A stretch of DNA of 64,000 nucleotides, taken from NCBI GenBank assembly GCA_003439945.1, contig QVRM01004827.1:216501-280500 (forward strand), read 5' to 3'. The notes beneath the pieces were generated by a model. It searched no databases, was not told where the DNA came from, and saw only the letters and a program-made list of their open reading frames with translations. Numbering within the stretch: the first letter of the stretch is position 1; each line of letters begins with the position of its first letter. The translations under genes and the position numbers were made by a program. Origin of the DNA: Dermanyssus gallinae. Its lineage: Eukaryota; Arthropoda; Arachnida; Mesostigmata; Dermanyssidae. Below, in pieces: positions 13,531 through 26,350 of this stretch.

Positions 13531-13611
13531 ACATCTGCGATGACAAGAAATCGAGGTAGAGAGAGAGAAAGATCGAGAAAAAGACAGAGAGCGGACAAGA
13601 AAAGACGAACA

Positions 13612-13661
13612 AAGGGGGGGGGAGAGGGAGAGGAAGAGAGAGACGGGGGGGGGGGGGGGTA
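13612..13661. repeat. Poly-G tracts
   Basis: Two G-runs, one of 14 G near 13647-13660, lie in a purine-rich GA tract. They have strong quadruplex potential and are a likely place for assembly length errors. Confidence 0.8.
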
Positions 13662-13705
13662 AAACTCGAGAAGGAAAACGACGAAAAGGCGCTCTTCGTG
13701 CTCCC

Positions 13706-13999
13706 TTGCAGCAGCGGCAGCAGCAGCAGCACACTCAGCAAGCCCTCCTGCCACTCTCGGTGGCTGTGCGCTCTTCTGCGTGCAGTTCGGGTAGTATCAG
13801 TAGTAGTGCCCTGAAATCTGGAGTTGTTACTGTCGTCGTCGCCGCAGCCGCCGTCCCCGATGGTTTGGTGGTCTCCAAACTGTCACCACACATCTCCTCG
13901 AGCGCCGAGAGTCGATCGAGAGACAGACCACCTCGAGCTCTCTCAGCACAGCAGCGAGCCAAACCAGCGATGAGCAAGCGCGCGGGTTCAGTCGTATCG
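13706..13999 (+). CDS. Possible 5' coding exon of the Iroquois gene (speculative)
   Basis: A + frame is open for 98 codons, contains ATG codons at 13706 and 13970, and ends exactly at a consensus donor (TCG then GTGAGT, with GT at 14000-14001) in phase 0. The first recognised Iroquois exon has an upstream AG at 25040-25041 that also opens a phase-0 frame (CTT AGG TCC...), so the two could join with no frame change. The encoded peptide (Gln-rich start; MSKRAGSVVS at the end) has no known Iroquois motif. GTGAGT is common by chance, and an intron of about 11 kb is required. A 5' UTR exon or no exon at all are equally possible. Confidence 0.15.
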
Positions 14000-14243
14000 G
14001 TGAGTATCGGTCTATGGCCATCTTGTTGTTCTTGCCGCTTTAATATCGCTGCTGTTTCTTCTGCTGCTGCTGCTGCTGCTGCAGCTGCTGATGCTACTGT
14101 TGTTGTTGCTGTTTGTATCGTCCATACTGTCGCTAGGTCATGTACGTTAGGTGCTGTACAGATTATACACACATACGCCCATCACGTCTTCTTTTTCTTC
14201 GCTGCGCTGCATGATACGGCCCTTATGTGCATATCGCGTATTC

Positions 14244-14249
<6 letters not shown>

Positions 14250-14282
<33 letters not shown>

Positions 14283-14300
14283 ACGTTCGTATACAGACAC

Positions 14301-14326
<26 letters not shown>
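14250..14326. repeat. Paired (TA)n tracts
   Basis: Two TA runs, 14250-14280 and about 14300-14326, are separated by 20 bp of unique sequence. Confidence 0.93.
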
Positions 14327-14332
<6 letters not shown>

Positions 14333-14499
14333 CGAGAACATAGGAGTAAATCTCCGCCATATGCCACCTACTGATGCTGCCAGTGGCGAAGCTCAGTTTG
14401 CGGCTGCTGCAGCGCTACGCCGACGCTGGCTTCACGCGACTCGTTGTCGTCAGCTTCCTTTAACAACATCACGAGCCTCGTCGTTATACAATCGAAGCA

Positions 14500-14642
14500 G
14501 CAACAACAACAACAACAACAACTAGACTAGCAGCAACAGCAAACACAACAACACCAGCAATAGCAACAACAACAACACCAGCAGGAACAACAACAACACC
14601 AGCAGCAGCAACAACAACAGCAGCATCAACAACAACATTAAC
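14500..14642. repeat. (AAC)n/(AGC)n array
   Basis: AAC triplets with CAG and ACC interruptions. Confidence 0.88.
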
Positions 14643-14649
14643 ATTTACC

Positions 14650-15551
14650 GCGCCGCGATTGCCAGTCAATACCCACTGCTCGATCTCTACCAACGGATGG
14701 TGAACTAAACCCTCATACACACTCTCTGTCTCTCACACTCAGTCTAGTTCGTTCTCAACCGCTGCTCCCTATCTCTCGACCTCTTCGAATTACATGAATA
14801 CACGCTCGCACAAGGTAATTGCAGGACTGTAATTCGCACTCTTCCTGCTCAGCTTCCTGATCTATTACTGCTGTTGTAGGTACTACTGCCGCTGCTGCTG
14901 CTGGCTTATGAGATCCGACTCTTATTCGCGCGAGGAATATATATATATATATATATATACATATACAGTCTCGTTATTTGCTATTCACGGTTTCCATCAT
15001 CCCCAATCCTCACCATCTCCGTTCTCCTGTCTTCAGCATCAGCAGCAGCAGCGGCGGCCGCAGCGGCGGCTCGCTCACCTCACAACGATCAAGCCTGTGT
15101 TGTTGCTGTCGTCACCAGGGACATCCGAAGACGACGGTCTATCTGGGCGGTCGGTTTACCCATGACGCACGCCTGCCCGTGGCCGTTCTCTGTTTGTATT
15201 CATAGCCCACCATGGGTGCTTGTATGCCTGTCTCTATATATATTGGTTCTCTGTGTGTGTGTGTGTGCGTCTGTATATATTTATATGTGAATGTACACAC
15301 ATATGTGTGAGTGTATGTATGTATGTACGCGTGTGTTTGTATACCGACGATGTGTTTATGCGGCCGGACGCAGGGGCGTGAGCAGAGGTGAATGCGGAGT
15401 TGTTAACGAAGACCTTCGTCCTCGACCACCAGTCCGGGGTGGGTCGTCGTTGCAAAGTGGATGCTGGTGTGAGCCAATGATGAGCCTATCAGCGCGTTCC
15501 CCGCACCCCAGCACCAATTTCCGACCTTGTAGCCAAGCTAGTTAACATACA

Positions 15552-15591
<40 letters not shown>

Positions 15592-17803
15592 AAAACAGAT
15601 CATGTGTATTGGATGTTTCAGTGCTGCGTACACTGCGAGCCTTCAGCCTTACGAACTGTGCGACTAAAATGTTATAATACACATAGAAAATTGTAAATAA
15701 AACGCACACAAAATACGCACAAAACCCCGGCATTTTCAGTTTTTGCAAAGCCAAATCAAGTAGTCTTATTTCAGTATTGCCCGCGGAAGTATCTATAACT
15801 ATAAGTGCTTCAAGAAACTATACTTCCTGCATATACGGGAGTACCGTAAGTCCTTTATGGTACGAGTTATAGTTAACACAACTACGCCCGAACGCTGAAC
15901 GACGTATTTCTCATCACAAACCAGTGTTCAGTGAAATAGCTAGAATTAATAAAAAAAACGCTTTGTTAAGGAGGCTGTATTTAATTTATCTAGACTCGTT
16001 TGTCACCTAATTTGGGCTTGAAATTCATCGTGAGGCTGTATCTTTAATTCATCGAGAGGCCGGAATATCTTGAGATGTCTAGGAGTTTTCCAACAGCCTT
16101 TGTAGCAGCATGACCGCTGGCCCCCAGCGGTATGGTTTGTCACCTATTCTCAATGAGCGTCGCTTAAATAAACTTTTATCGATCTCAGAGAACGAAGCAG
16201 CAAACCCGATAGATGACAACCGTGACTAGCGCACTAGTCGCCTCGGACAACGCCCTCTCCTCCAGTGCAGCAGCTAAACGAACAAAATACGACCGGTGCT
16301 CTGCACAGAAAACGGCTGTTTATCTGCACATGCAGAAGACGTGTTTGTCTGCAGACTAAGTGCATTAGGCTGTTCACTGAAGGAAAGACGAAACCTCAGT
16401 AGCAACAAAAACAACGACCGTCAAAGCATGTCAATAACCCAGAAAACCGTTTGGTCGTTCCGTTGCAGCAGTGGTTACAGCAGTGGTACAGCCAGCATCA
16501 TACTTCGACCGCCTAAAGAGCACACACATATACAAGAAGACATACTGATGGCTAGGCGAGGGATCTCTTTTCAGAATAGCGGTTGCCTCAGTGTACTTGC
16601 AGACCGTACGGTGTTAGTAGTAGTTGTTGTTGTTGAATCCACTTTGAACAGATCCGTCTAGTTCCTGTCGACATAATGTTGCGCCCCATTCGGTAGCACG
16701 ATGGTTGCCTGGTAGGTTTGAACGACTCCTGTGCCATAAAGGCTGAAGGGCACAAACGGACACGAATAATGCAGTTCGTGTGACACATTGCTGCACACAT
16801 GTTTAGCTGGCAGAAGACGCTGAGCCGAGATCTTGCCGGTACTACTCGCATGTGTGGCCGGAGCATGTGTCGCCTCGCAGCCATTTCAAACCGTCTTCTA
16901 CAAGAGCAATGTGTTTCACGCAAGATACAGGAGCAAAACAACGCGTTTCACCACCCAACAAACGCAATGCAAAACGCGACGCGTAACTGCTGGTTACGGC
17001 TCTGTCGAGCCATTCCCAGCCAGTTGCGTGTGGCCCGCAGCACAATTCGGTCGAGGCTTTAGGTTGCCTTTTGATTTTGATATGTATCTGCACGTTAGCT
17101 AACGTGGGGATAAAGTAAATAACATTCGCTGCATGGTGAGGTATGATTCCTGTTTGGCTGCTGGTCCTTGTATATCATATACATGACATATTTTATGTTT
17201 TTGACGATCGGCTTACTCGTTGCTGTCCTGTTTGCGCAACAAGTGTACCTCGAGCATATCCCTGTAAATACGTGGCACATGCAAGCGGCAAATGCGTTTA
17301 CATATAGTGCGAAATGATTCGCGTATTTTACATATCACAAGATGTTGGTAGCAAATGCAATACACTGTAAATTTAGGAATGTTTATGCAAGATTCATTCA
17401 TGTTTTACTCAATATAGAAGTGGTAGTTACAATCATGACGTAACAATGTAGTCAGTCGCGTGCGATGGCAGCGCCCCTTGAAAGGCAGTTTTTGCGCCGT
17501 TCGCACTATGACAGATCTAAAAAGCGAGCCGAAAAAAAATGCAGAAAAGTCTCTGAACAGTGCTGAGCAGAGCTGTCAGGTCGATCTGGGAGACTTCCCG
17601 CCGGTAATTGTAGGTGGATAGAAAACAGTGGTCGTAATTGCTAATTATATTTCGCAACTGTGAGTGAACATTCGTAAGCACTGTGCAGCTGGAACGGAGA
17701 CTACCGCAGTGACCCCTCTCTTAATTTGTCTCCTGGCAAGGTTTCCGTGTTATGCAGTTAGCAGATGTTCAATGTATTCGTTTTCTCTTGCTGTTACGTC
17801 AAA

Positions 17804-17808
<5 letters not shown>
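14650..17808. other. No gene seen
   Basis: Short (TA)n runs occur at 14938-14960 and 15559-15587, and a (GT)n/TATG stretch at 15240-15345. The remaining sequence is unique, with only short featureless frames. Confidence 0.45.

Positions 17809-17862
<54 letters not shown>
17809..17862. repeat. (TA)n microsatellite
   Basis: Pure TA run of about 54 bp. Confidence 0.95.
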
Positions 17863-17865
<3 letters not shown>

Positions 17866-19089
17866 TCCAATTAGGCTCGTTCAATTAAAAGAAGTTCTCG
17901 GATGTTGTTGCTTCGGTTTGTTTTCTTGCTGGCATCTCGATGTCCACCAGCTTGTCCAGTCAGTGCTTGTTGATTGTGGCGGTCATGCCAGCGTTTCTCT
18001 ATCTGGGACGGAATAGAAAACACGTGAACTAGAAACGGAGAGAACCAGGAAGAGAGAGAGAAATCCAACATAGTATAACCTAATATAATAAAGCCTAAAT
18101 AAAGTAATTCGCCGCGCGATGAACACCAACTACATACCCTGAGCAGCGTTCAGCGGCTTTCCGGGCCGAAGTACTGCCGGTGGCATCATCACTATCCGAC
18201 TCGTACCAATCTCCTCATCGTCGTCATCGTCGATAAGAAAGAAAAAAATACGCACAGCTTTTCTCTCTCTCGCGCGCGCTCGCTCTTTCTCGCTTCTGTT
18301 CCATTGTATCTGGCGTCGTCGTCATCACCATCACCACATCACCAACCATCATAGTCCTGATGTTCGTGGTGACCGGTTTTCTCTGCCATCTTTGATGCGA
18401 GACAAAAAAAATACGCCTCGAAGACGAGGACGCCGACGCCGACGACGACCACGTTGACCACGCCGTTGGCCGCTACGACCACCGTTCGCTTCTCAACTAC
18501 GACAACGCTTTCTTGTTCTTCACTTTTCGGCCACTTCCACGGCCGATTGACAGACACCGCCCGCCCGCCCGTTCTTGGATCTTGCCGCCTGGTGAGTGCA
18601 GTTGTCTCCTTGCGAGAGCCTGCTTGCTTGGCTGCCTGCCTGCGTGTTTGCCTCACGCATTCACGGACTGACTTCGGATAATACAATAGACAACTACGGG
18701 CAGTTTGTTTCTCTGTCTCTCTGACTGTTCGTTTCTCGGTTGGACCCGCCGGCCCCGCCGAAAATGATCCTGCCGGCAAACTCAACGTTGTCGACGTTGC
18801 ACGACGTTGCGTTCCACAACGACGGTCCTCTCTTCTTATTCTTCTTCTTATTCGTCGTCGTCGTCATCTTCTACGAAGCAGTACTACTACTACTGCTGAT
18901 ACCACTATTTTGTTTGCTATCACTACGACTCTTGCTCACGCCTAGTAGAATATCAGCTACTATAGCAGGTAACACAACTATACGACTGCAAATGCACGCG
19001 AATGTATTTGCGTCAGGCTAGATAACTTTAAGCTAAATCTGCAAGTTTTCTATGCAAGAGGAAAGATCGTTCGGCATCGAAATTCGGGA
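17863..19089. other. No gene seen
   Basis: Unique to low-complexity DNA. A consensus donor-like CTG|GTGAGT occurs at about 18591 but could not be tied to an exon. Confidence 0.4.
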
Positions 19090-19200
19090 GTATAATGTGT
19101 TGCGCCGGAATCGAACCCGCAACGACCCGCAAATGCCAGCCTTGTCGTCGGCCACACGCTCTCAATTCCAGGACATGTCTCAGCCATTCCATCACGTCGA
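19090..19200 (-). mobile_element. tRNA-derived SINE-like copy
   Basis: On the minus strand, an A-box-like TGGCTGAGACATG (about 19174-19187) is followed by a perfect B box GGGTTCGATTCC (19107-19118) within GCGGGTTCGATTCCGGCG, a T-arm-like stem-loop. The A-B spacing of about 60 nt suits a class II tRNA or a SINE head. No full acceptor stem pairs, so a SINE or pseudogene is favoured. Confidence 0.45.
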
Positions 19201-19899
19201 CTTCTACCTCTACGTCTACAGTAGGTGAGTATGCTACCACCGTACCCTATACATATATATTTATATATATAGAGAGAATGATGCTTGAAGCCGCGATCCT
19301 ACTTGTTCTGGCTGGCGTAATTGGCGCCGCAGCAACAGAAGCAGCCTCTGGAAAACCCGCACCAGTTCGACCAGCACTGTCAAGTATGCTTTGCAACTTA
19401 CTGCCTTGCTGTTGTTGTTGCTGCTGGTGCTGCTGTTTTCCTTCCTCGGCTTATTTCTTCCTAGGGCCGCCACCGACTCTTCCTTCTTGCTCTCGTTTTA
19501 GCTCGTACTGTTTTTCCCTTCTTTTCCCTCGTCTCCCCCTGCAGTCTTCCCCTACAGGCGCTACCGACTCAACTGCATGCAACTCTCGTCTCTACCTGCG
19601 CTTTTTCCTTGGTTTCCTCTGGCTTCTCGCGCGCTCACCGTCTTCCTTTTCTCCTGGCGATCACTATCGTCATTGCCGTCGTTGTTGCTGACGTCAATTG
19701 TTGTTGTCGTCGTCGTCGTATTGTTGTTGTTGTTGTTGTTGTAGTCGTCGTCGTCATCTATCGTGCTGCCCACATGCTGCTTGCTCCCTTTACTTGGCAG
19801 TGGCGTTTGTATGCGTGTCTTCTTCTTACCCACTGGCCCTTGTTGTTCGTTGGTTCGGTCGTTCGACCGTTCAGTAGTTGCTCGTTCGTGGCTGGTTGT

Positions 19900-20700
19900 T
19901 CCCGCCGTCGCTGCTGCTGCCGCCGCTCACCCCCGCTCATTCACTCGCCTCACCTCCGTCGCTCTCTCTTCTCTCCCGCTGTTTCAGCGGTCGAAGTCAC
20001 GGCAACGGTGGCGGCGCCTGCTACTGCTATGACGACCACTCTTGTTGTAGTCGGCCGTAGCAACGGCAAGCCAGCTGCTGCTGCCGCTACCGCAGCAGCG
20101 GCGGCGGCCGACGCAGCAGCAGCAGCGGTCCTCCGACCGCTGCCCCTCCCCCTCTTCCCCGCCAACGGGCTTGTCCTCCTCCTCCTCCTCTTTTTCCGCG
20201 CCCCCTTTTCCCCCGCCTGCCCGCCCTTTTTCTCTGTTCCTTCTCTATTGCCTTGTTTGTCTGCCAGTGGCGGCGGCGGCGGCGGCAGCAGCAGAACGCC
20301 GCTGCTGCTGCTGCTGCGGGCGCCGCCGCCGCCGTCGCGCGCACGGGCTTCTCGCCCATCTCCTATTTGTCCGCCGCTGCGGTTGCCGCTAGCAGCGTTC
20401 AGTTAGTTGCCCTTTCCCAACGCCCGCCCTGCCCCCTCCCCGCCACCGCCCCCCACCGGCCGCTGCTACCGCAGCCACCGCCACCGCCGTGTTGGGAGGC
20501 CGCCGCTGTGGGCGGAGCCTGGCGGGCGAACGGGCGGCCCTACGGGCGGGCTGGCGAGTAGGCGGCGGGAAGGGCGGAGCGTCGTCTGCTGCGGCTGCCG
20601 CTGCTGCCGTGGCGGCGGAGGCGGAGGAGGCGGCGGCAGCAGACCACCGCCGCTGCCGCCGCCGCCGTCAGAGCGGCAGCTATCCGCCAAAGAAACACGG
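19900..20700. promoter_or_regulatory. GC/CpG-rich block, candidate promoter or 5' UTR region
   Basis: About 800 bp is strongly GC-rich with many CpG and CCG/GCC triplets, unlike the AT-rich flanks. It lies about 4.4 kb upstream of the first recognised Iroquois exon. Frames on both strands give Ala, Pro, Gly and Arg homopolymers, so coding cannot be judged from openness. I see no clear TATA box or initiator. The call rests only on composition and position. Confidence 0.25.
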
Positions 20701-20842
20701 GTACATGTGTTAGAACAGCAAAATTTTTGTAGTCATTCTTGTTAGATTAGAGTTATTCGTGTTCTGGTGGTGGACGACGGTGGCTGGCTGGCTGGTAGGT
20801 GGACGTACGGACAGACAGACAGACACGGAACGCGCTCGCCTC

Positions 20843-20851
20843 TCGCTGGCG

Positions 20852-20891
<40 letters not shown>

Positions 20892-20940
20892 CGACGCCGC
20901 CGCTGCTGCTGCTGCTGCCGCATCCGCCGCCGCCGCTGCT
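20843..20940. repeat. (AAC)n then (CCG/GCT)n array
   Basis: A pure AAC run of about 50 bp merges into CCG and GCT triplets. Confidence 0.9.
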
Positions 20941-20999
20941 GCTGCTGCTAGGACGACGACCGACCATAGTTACTGCCGCTGCTTCTGCTCCGACTGGTC

Positions 21000-22220
21000 G
21001 GGAAGGCAGGCAACCAGCCAGTGAGTGGGCTCGTCGTTGTTGTTCGCCCGCTTACTGACGACTACTACTGCTGGTGCTGCTGCTGCTACGACGACGACGA
21101 CGACACCGAAGACAACAACGAGTAGCTGCTACCCAGCGGTTACAACAACTGGCGCGACGACAGCGAGGGTTGTTCGCCTGCTCGGTCGCGCGCGCGCCTC
21201 GTCAAAGTCGAACAGCTCGCTCAGTAGGTTCTCGACCGCTGCTCAATCCGGTCGTGCTGAGGCTGGCCGCGCCGGCTGGTTTTTGTTGTTGTCGTTGTCG
21301 TGGTGCTGCTGCTGCTGCACACAAAGTGCTTGCTAGCTTGTTCGACAAATACACTATCCCAACCCCACTACGCCGCCCCCGTATACCCACCCACCCACCC
21401 ACACACCCCTCCAGATATACACACATCCACACACTCGCACACAGAGAGAACACAGGCGTATACACCAAGGTACAACCAGTTACTAGCATTAACAACGGCG
21501 ACGACGACACGTCGACAGAAACACCGTATACATACCGAGGCAGCCACTCATCGACGACAGATGCATAGACATCCTCATGCACATCGACATACTTAGCATC
21601 ATTTGATGACCACCACCCGCCCATCACCACCCGCCCTGCAGTGCCTTCGGTCAGCAGTTGTAGGTGGTCTACCTACCAGGACCTACACATGTGACAAGCA
21701 CACGGCACGCACCAACTTGTAACTTGAAGCAACAGCCTTGAGACTCTTGCATTTCGTTGAGTTCCAGCTTCTTGACAGCCAGCAAACTGTTCGAGTTTAG
21801 GAGTCTGTAGCGGCGATGTGCATAACTGCTGCTTGATGTGTTTGTGTCGTCTGTGCGTTGACGTCTTTGTTACTTCTGCTGCTGCTGGTGTTGTTGTTGT
21901 TGATATCGTTCCTGATACTGTTCCTGTTGTCGTACTTCGCCGGGCTTAAGTTTGACTTACTCTCAACCTACTTTGTTACTACTTCTACTGCTTCTGCAGG
22001 TGCTGCTCATCCTTCCGAGATCATTATTGGCGTGACGGTTGTTCATGTGTGTGTAGTGAGTTTGTGAGAGCATGTGTTTGTGTGTGTCTTTGTCCTCTAC
22101 TGCCACGACGACGACAACAACCACAACGGCAACATAACGTTCGGGTCGTGTTGAGTTTTCGACGTAGTAATCAAACTGCGAGTTGTCGTAAGACAAGTAA
22201 CACACGCTTCTGTGCACCTC
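21000..22220. other. No gene seen; low complexity
   Basis: Triplet-rich DNA (GCT, ACG, CAA) and a CCCA-type run at 21385-21405. No domain was recognised in any frame. Confidence 0.4.
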
Positions 22221-22224
22221 GTCA

Positions 22225-22375
22225 GCAAGAGTATCAACATCAGCAGCATCAACAACAACAGCCAAAACCGCAACAACAACCACAACAACAACAACAACAG
22301 CCGAAGCAGAAGCAACTGACACAGAAGTATCAGTCAGCATACAAGCAACAACAACAACAACAGCCGAAAGAACAG
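22225..22375. repeat. (CAA/CAG)n opa-type array
   Basis: CAACAG-rich triplets read as poly-Gln on +. Adjacent GTT runs at 22430-22460 read as poly-Leu, so the apparent polyQ-plus-membrane protein is a microsatellite artefact. Confidence 0.85.
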
Positions 22376-22459
22376 AAAAAACGTGTCGTTGTTGCTGTTC
22401 TTCTAGTGTTTGCTCTCGCCGTCGTCGATGCGTTATTGTTGTTGTTGTTGTTGCTGTTG

Positions 22460-23477
22460 TTCATCATACGCTTGTTCGCGACATTGTTCGGCCATGAATT
22501 GAGTTGTGCGGCGTACCATATGCGTGTAATGTCGCTGTCATCGCTTGTCGTATGCTTGTTGTGAGAAGAACAAGAAGAAGAAACAACTTGTTTCGGTTGT
22601 TGTCGTTGCTGCTGTTGGTGAGAAGGAGTTATCGATTTCGATAAGGATTGCATCGATCAGCGATCGCCAGCATCCGCCATTCGTTGTGTTCACCGCGTGC
22701 TGTTGTGCGGTTGTCCTTGATCTTCGTCTGCCGCTGCTGCTGCTGCTGCTAATGCCGCTACGCCTGCTTATTGTGATGATAGTTAATTAGCCTGCTTTGG
22801 TTTGTCTATCTCAGGCTCGCCGTGTACGCAGAGTTACGTGTGTCGATTTCTTCGATCTCTCCTCGGAGGACGGTCAGACACTTCGGCGACTACGCCGCCA
22901 CTACTGATGTCGTGGCCCTCGCGATAATTTCAACGACCCCCCACTATCTTCACCCCTTTCATCACAGCACCGCCTCCAGCACCCTCATCGTCATCACGAC
23001 TAATCTCTCAACATTCAGAGAGACAAAGAAGAAGAAAAACAACGACAACAGCAGCACCAACAACAACAACAACGGCGATCTGCACCACCATCATACCTCT
23101 TCGTACTCCACCTCTTCCTCAATTTCAACGTCACGCCACGACCATCACTTTATTGAGAGCGTGTCGCAAACCTTCATCCCTCATCACATACTATATAGTG
23201 TCGACCTCTCTCTACATCTCACTCCATGTGCTGCAGTTACTGAGACGTTATGAGACCCCACCCAGATGAGAACCAAGCGTCAGGAATCTAATACGACACA
23301 AATTCGGTGAGTAGAGAGTCGATCGATTCGCGACGGAGTCGAAGTGCGCGATATGTTGTACGCAGTTAGCCGATAGGTGTTAGGAGTTTACTGAAAGGAT
23401 TAGTGCGGGAGCTAGGCAACTAGTCATCTGTAGAGTGATGGCTATATCCTCCAGCAGTGTCAATATTTTACAAGGGT

Positions 23478-23518
<41 letters not shown>

Positions 23519-25041
23519 GAACTTAGAACGATCACTATATCTGGAATGAACAGGTATTATTACCGCTAGTCATCAATTAAGAACACGTTTAGCTTCGTTA
23601 GCGCATAAATACATACATGTGTAACATGCGAAGTTTTCGAACACCTATTTCAAATCAAGCACGTGGGACGTGTCCCACCTCAAAAGCCATGTGTGCCTAA
23701 AGACGTATTTTGCTCCTCGGCATTGACCGACCGCTCTGTTATTACGCGAGTGTTGTCGAAAACTGGGCTGTCTATTGATCACACTGTCATCACAAAAAGC
23801 GCAGCAAAGACTGATCTCGTTAAGGTCGATTGTATGCCTTAAAATCTGGAAGAAAAAGTACCGCCGCTAAGAGAACGGTCCTCACGCCATAGCAATGGTT
23901 GGTTAAGACATGTATCACTTTCTCTTCCTCTCTTCTTTAGATAAGTATCACCTTCTTTCTGTTTTTGTACTACTTGCGTACGTTCGAACCACACGACCAT
24001 TTTAAAAAGCAGTGCTTAATGTGACTACTTCGGCCGGCTCCTCTACCTCCGCTGAAAACGACAAATCAGAGAAATCCCATAGACTATTTGTTCGCCTAAC
24101 AGCCAACAAACACCGCCAGAAGCGTTATCTGCGCCCCTGTCCGAGTCTGATGTCGGTGCGGTGACGTTTTCGCAGACGTTGCGTGGTGCCAAAGTGCCTA
24201 TGTAGCGATTCGCGACGTTCGCGACGACACGCAGTGTCCCCAAATGAGGTGATAAGGTGCCCGAGGCAGGCAGCAGTCAATAAACATTGTCAGATCGCCA
24301 CAAGATCGCCGTCGATGTCCTCCCTCTCTTACTTCTCGAGCGGCCTCTGTCTCCACTCTATGATCGTTCTCCATCCACTTCGTCGTAGCGTCAGCAGCAG
24401 CGAGCCGTTCAATCGCGACCGATCATCCCCAAAAGATAGCGTTCGTTTACTGTCGCCCTGTGTCTTGTCGAGATCCGATCTGCTTCCTGTAGCAGGCGGA
24501 TCGCCGTTCACGCCTAATACTGCTTAGCGAGACAAATTGAAGATGCACATACACTTTGCTACACACGCACACATATACAGGTCCATTGTACTCGTCTACT
24601 AAGTAAGCTGCGATGCTGTTAGAAACGCCCGGCTGGGTAGAAGTTACCGATGCTCTATATATGCATCTATAGAGAAAGCGTGAGAAAGAGAGAGAGAGAG
24701 AGAAAGACAGGGCCCTTTTGTTCGTGGGTTCCCGGAGGAACTGGGCGGGCCTACAGTGTTGCGCTTAGATACCTACGTGCGGCATACTTACCTATTTATG
24801 ACGGTAGCTTTCAAAGGGCACATAAGGACATAAGAGCACATGCAATATGGCCGTCCATGGCGCGCTTTCTCTATTTGTATCGCGGCTGTCCTCTGACGTC
24901 TGGATTCTATATTGTCTTCTTCATGGGAATATTCATCGCCATGCTCATCATGGCCACCAATGGCGTAACGCATTGACGCGCGTCACGGCTGTTGGCGTTG
25001 GCATTGGTATCGCTGCTGCTGCTGGTGCAGGCTTCCCGCAG
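22460..25041. other. No gene seen upstream of the homeobox exons
   Basis: There is a (TA)n run at 23480-23518 and a (GA)n run at 24682-24703. The DNA is otherwise unique with short frames. It may be an intron or 5' flank of the Iroquois gene. Confidence 0.4.
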
Positions 25042-25071
25042 CTTAGGTCCCGGTCACGCGCGCGTGCTGTG

Positions 25072-25346
25072 ATGCCGGGTTCGAGTCCCGCGGTGAAGCG
25101 TGAGCCCCCCTGCGAAGTCTCGTCAGCCCCTGCTCTCAGCGCACCGACCTCTGCGGCTCCCGGGTCCCCACTCGGACTTCCGCAGCTGCCACCACCACCA
25201 CCACCCCAACAGTCACTTGGCTCCCCAACGGGCCCGCCTACTGGACTACCTCCACATCTGCAACATCTACCCAGTTGTACACCGCTCGCCGTCGCCGATC
25301 CTGTCACCCAGCGACAGATTTGCTCGTGTGTCGCACAGTATCAAAG
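25072..25346 (+). CDS. iro: Iroquois exon A: Pro-rich N-terminus and CSC motif
   Basis: 275 nt ending in phase 2 (AG|gtgaga). It encodes a Pro/Ser-rich N-terminus and then [17 protein letters not shown], which matches the DPVSGQTVCSC block found N-terminal to the homeodomain in Iroquois proteins. The usual CCETGR residues just before it are reduced to PSCTPLAVA. The frame stays open upstream to AG acceptors at 25030 and 25041, so the true 5' limit of the exon is uncertain. Confidence 0.85.
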
Positions 25347-25563
25347 GTGAGAGTGCGAGCTTTGTTACTGAACTCTGTCGCATTGATCATCAGTAGCACT
25401 ACGCATGTCGTAACGGGCAACGGCAGCATCAACAACACCAGCTAAGAAACACAGCAAGAATCATAGCGACAGCAACAGCAGCAGACATAAGAACAACAGA
25501 CTAACATCAGCAACAACAGAAATACACAAACACACTAAACTTTGTTTAGAATTGCTGCGACTC

Positions 25564-25599
<36 letters not shown>

Positions 25600-26313
25600 C
25601 TGCTTCGGCAACTCAGAGCTTGCATGGCGATGTAGGCAGGGGTATCTATCTATGCGTTGTAATAGGTCGAATTGCATGCTTGTCCTTATCACCTTTACAA
25701 ATCATCGGCTGTAGTGTCCACATTGATATACACGGGTATTTTTTTATTTCGGCAACAGGACAGCCTTCGGGTAGATTTATTCGTTAGTTTATCTGTGGGT
25801 GCAACGCAAATGACAGGTTATCCTTGTCAGGACATCTGTTAGGTTAAGCTTCACCGTTGCAAAACACCGCTGCAAAGCTGTAATGTGCATTAGTGTGAGG
25901 ACGCGAGGCCGTTGTCCAATAGGGACGAGCGCATGTCTTGCTGGTGTGGTAAGAGTCTGGCTGAAAGTCGGTAGAGGTCGACGTAACGTGTGCTCAACTA
26001 ACAAGTTTCGCCATAGCTGTACTGAATGGTTCCGTCATTTTGCTGATTGCAGACTAGCTAGCAGCGCGATGTACGGTCCTCCGGCGTTAAGCCCACCGAT
26101 CGGGGTGCCTCCACCTTCAGCTGCTTCAGCGCCCAAGACGACACAAGATTCACAGGCGGCCACTGCAGCCGCCCTACAGGCGGCGGCCGCCGCTGGATTT
26201 CTACCTCTGGGCGGCTCGGACGGAGTGCCGTCCGCCTTCTACCCACCTGGCGTAAGTAGGCAACTGCAAACACTTACCAAGTCTTCTTGTAGATATTTCT
26301 ATATCTACCAGTC

Positions 26314-26350
<37 letters not shown>
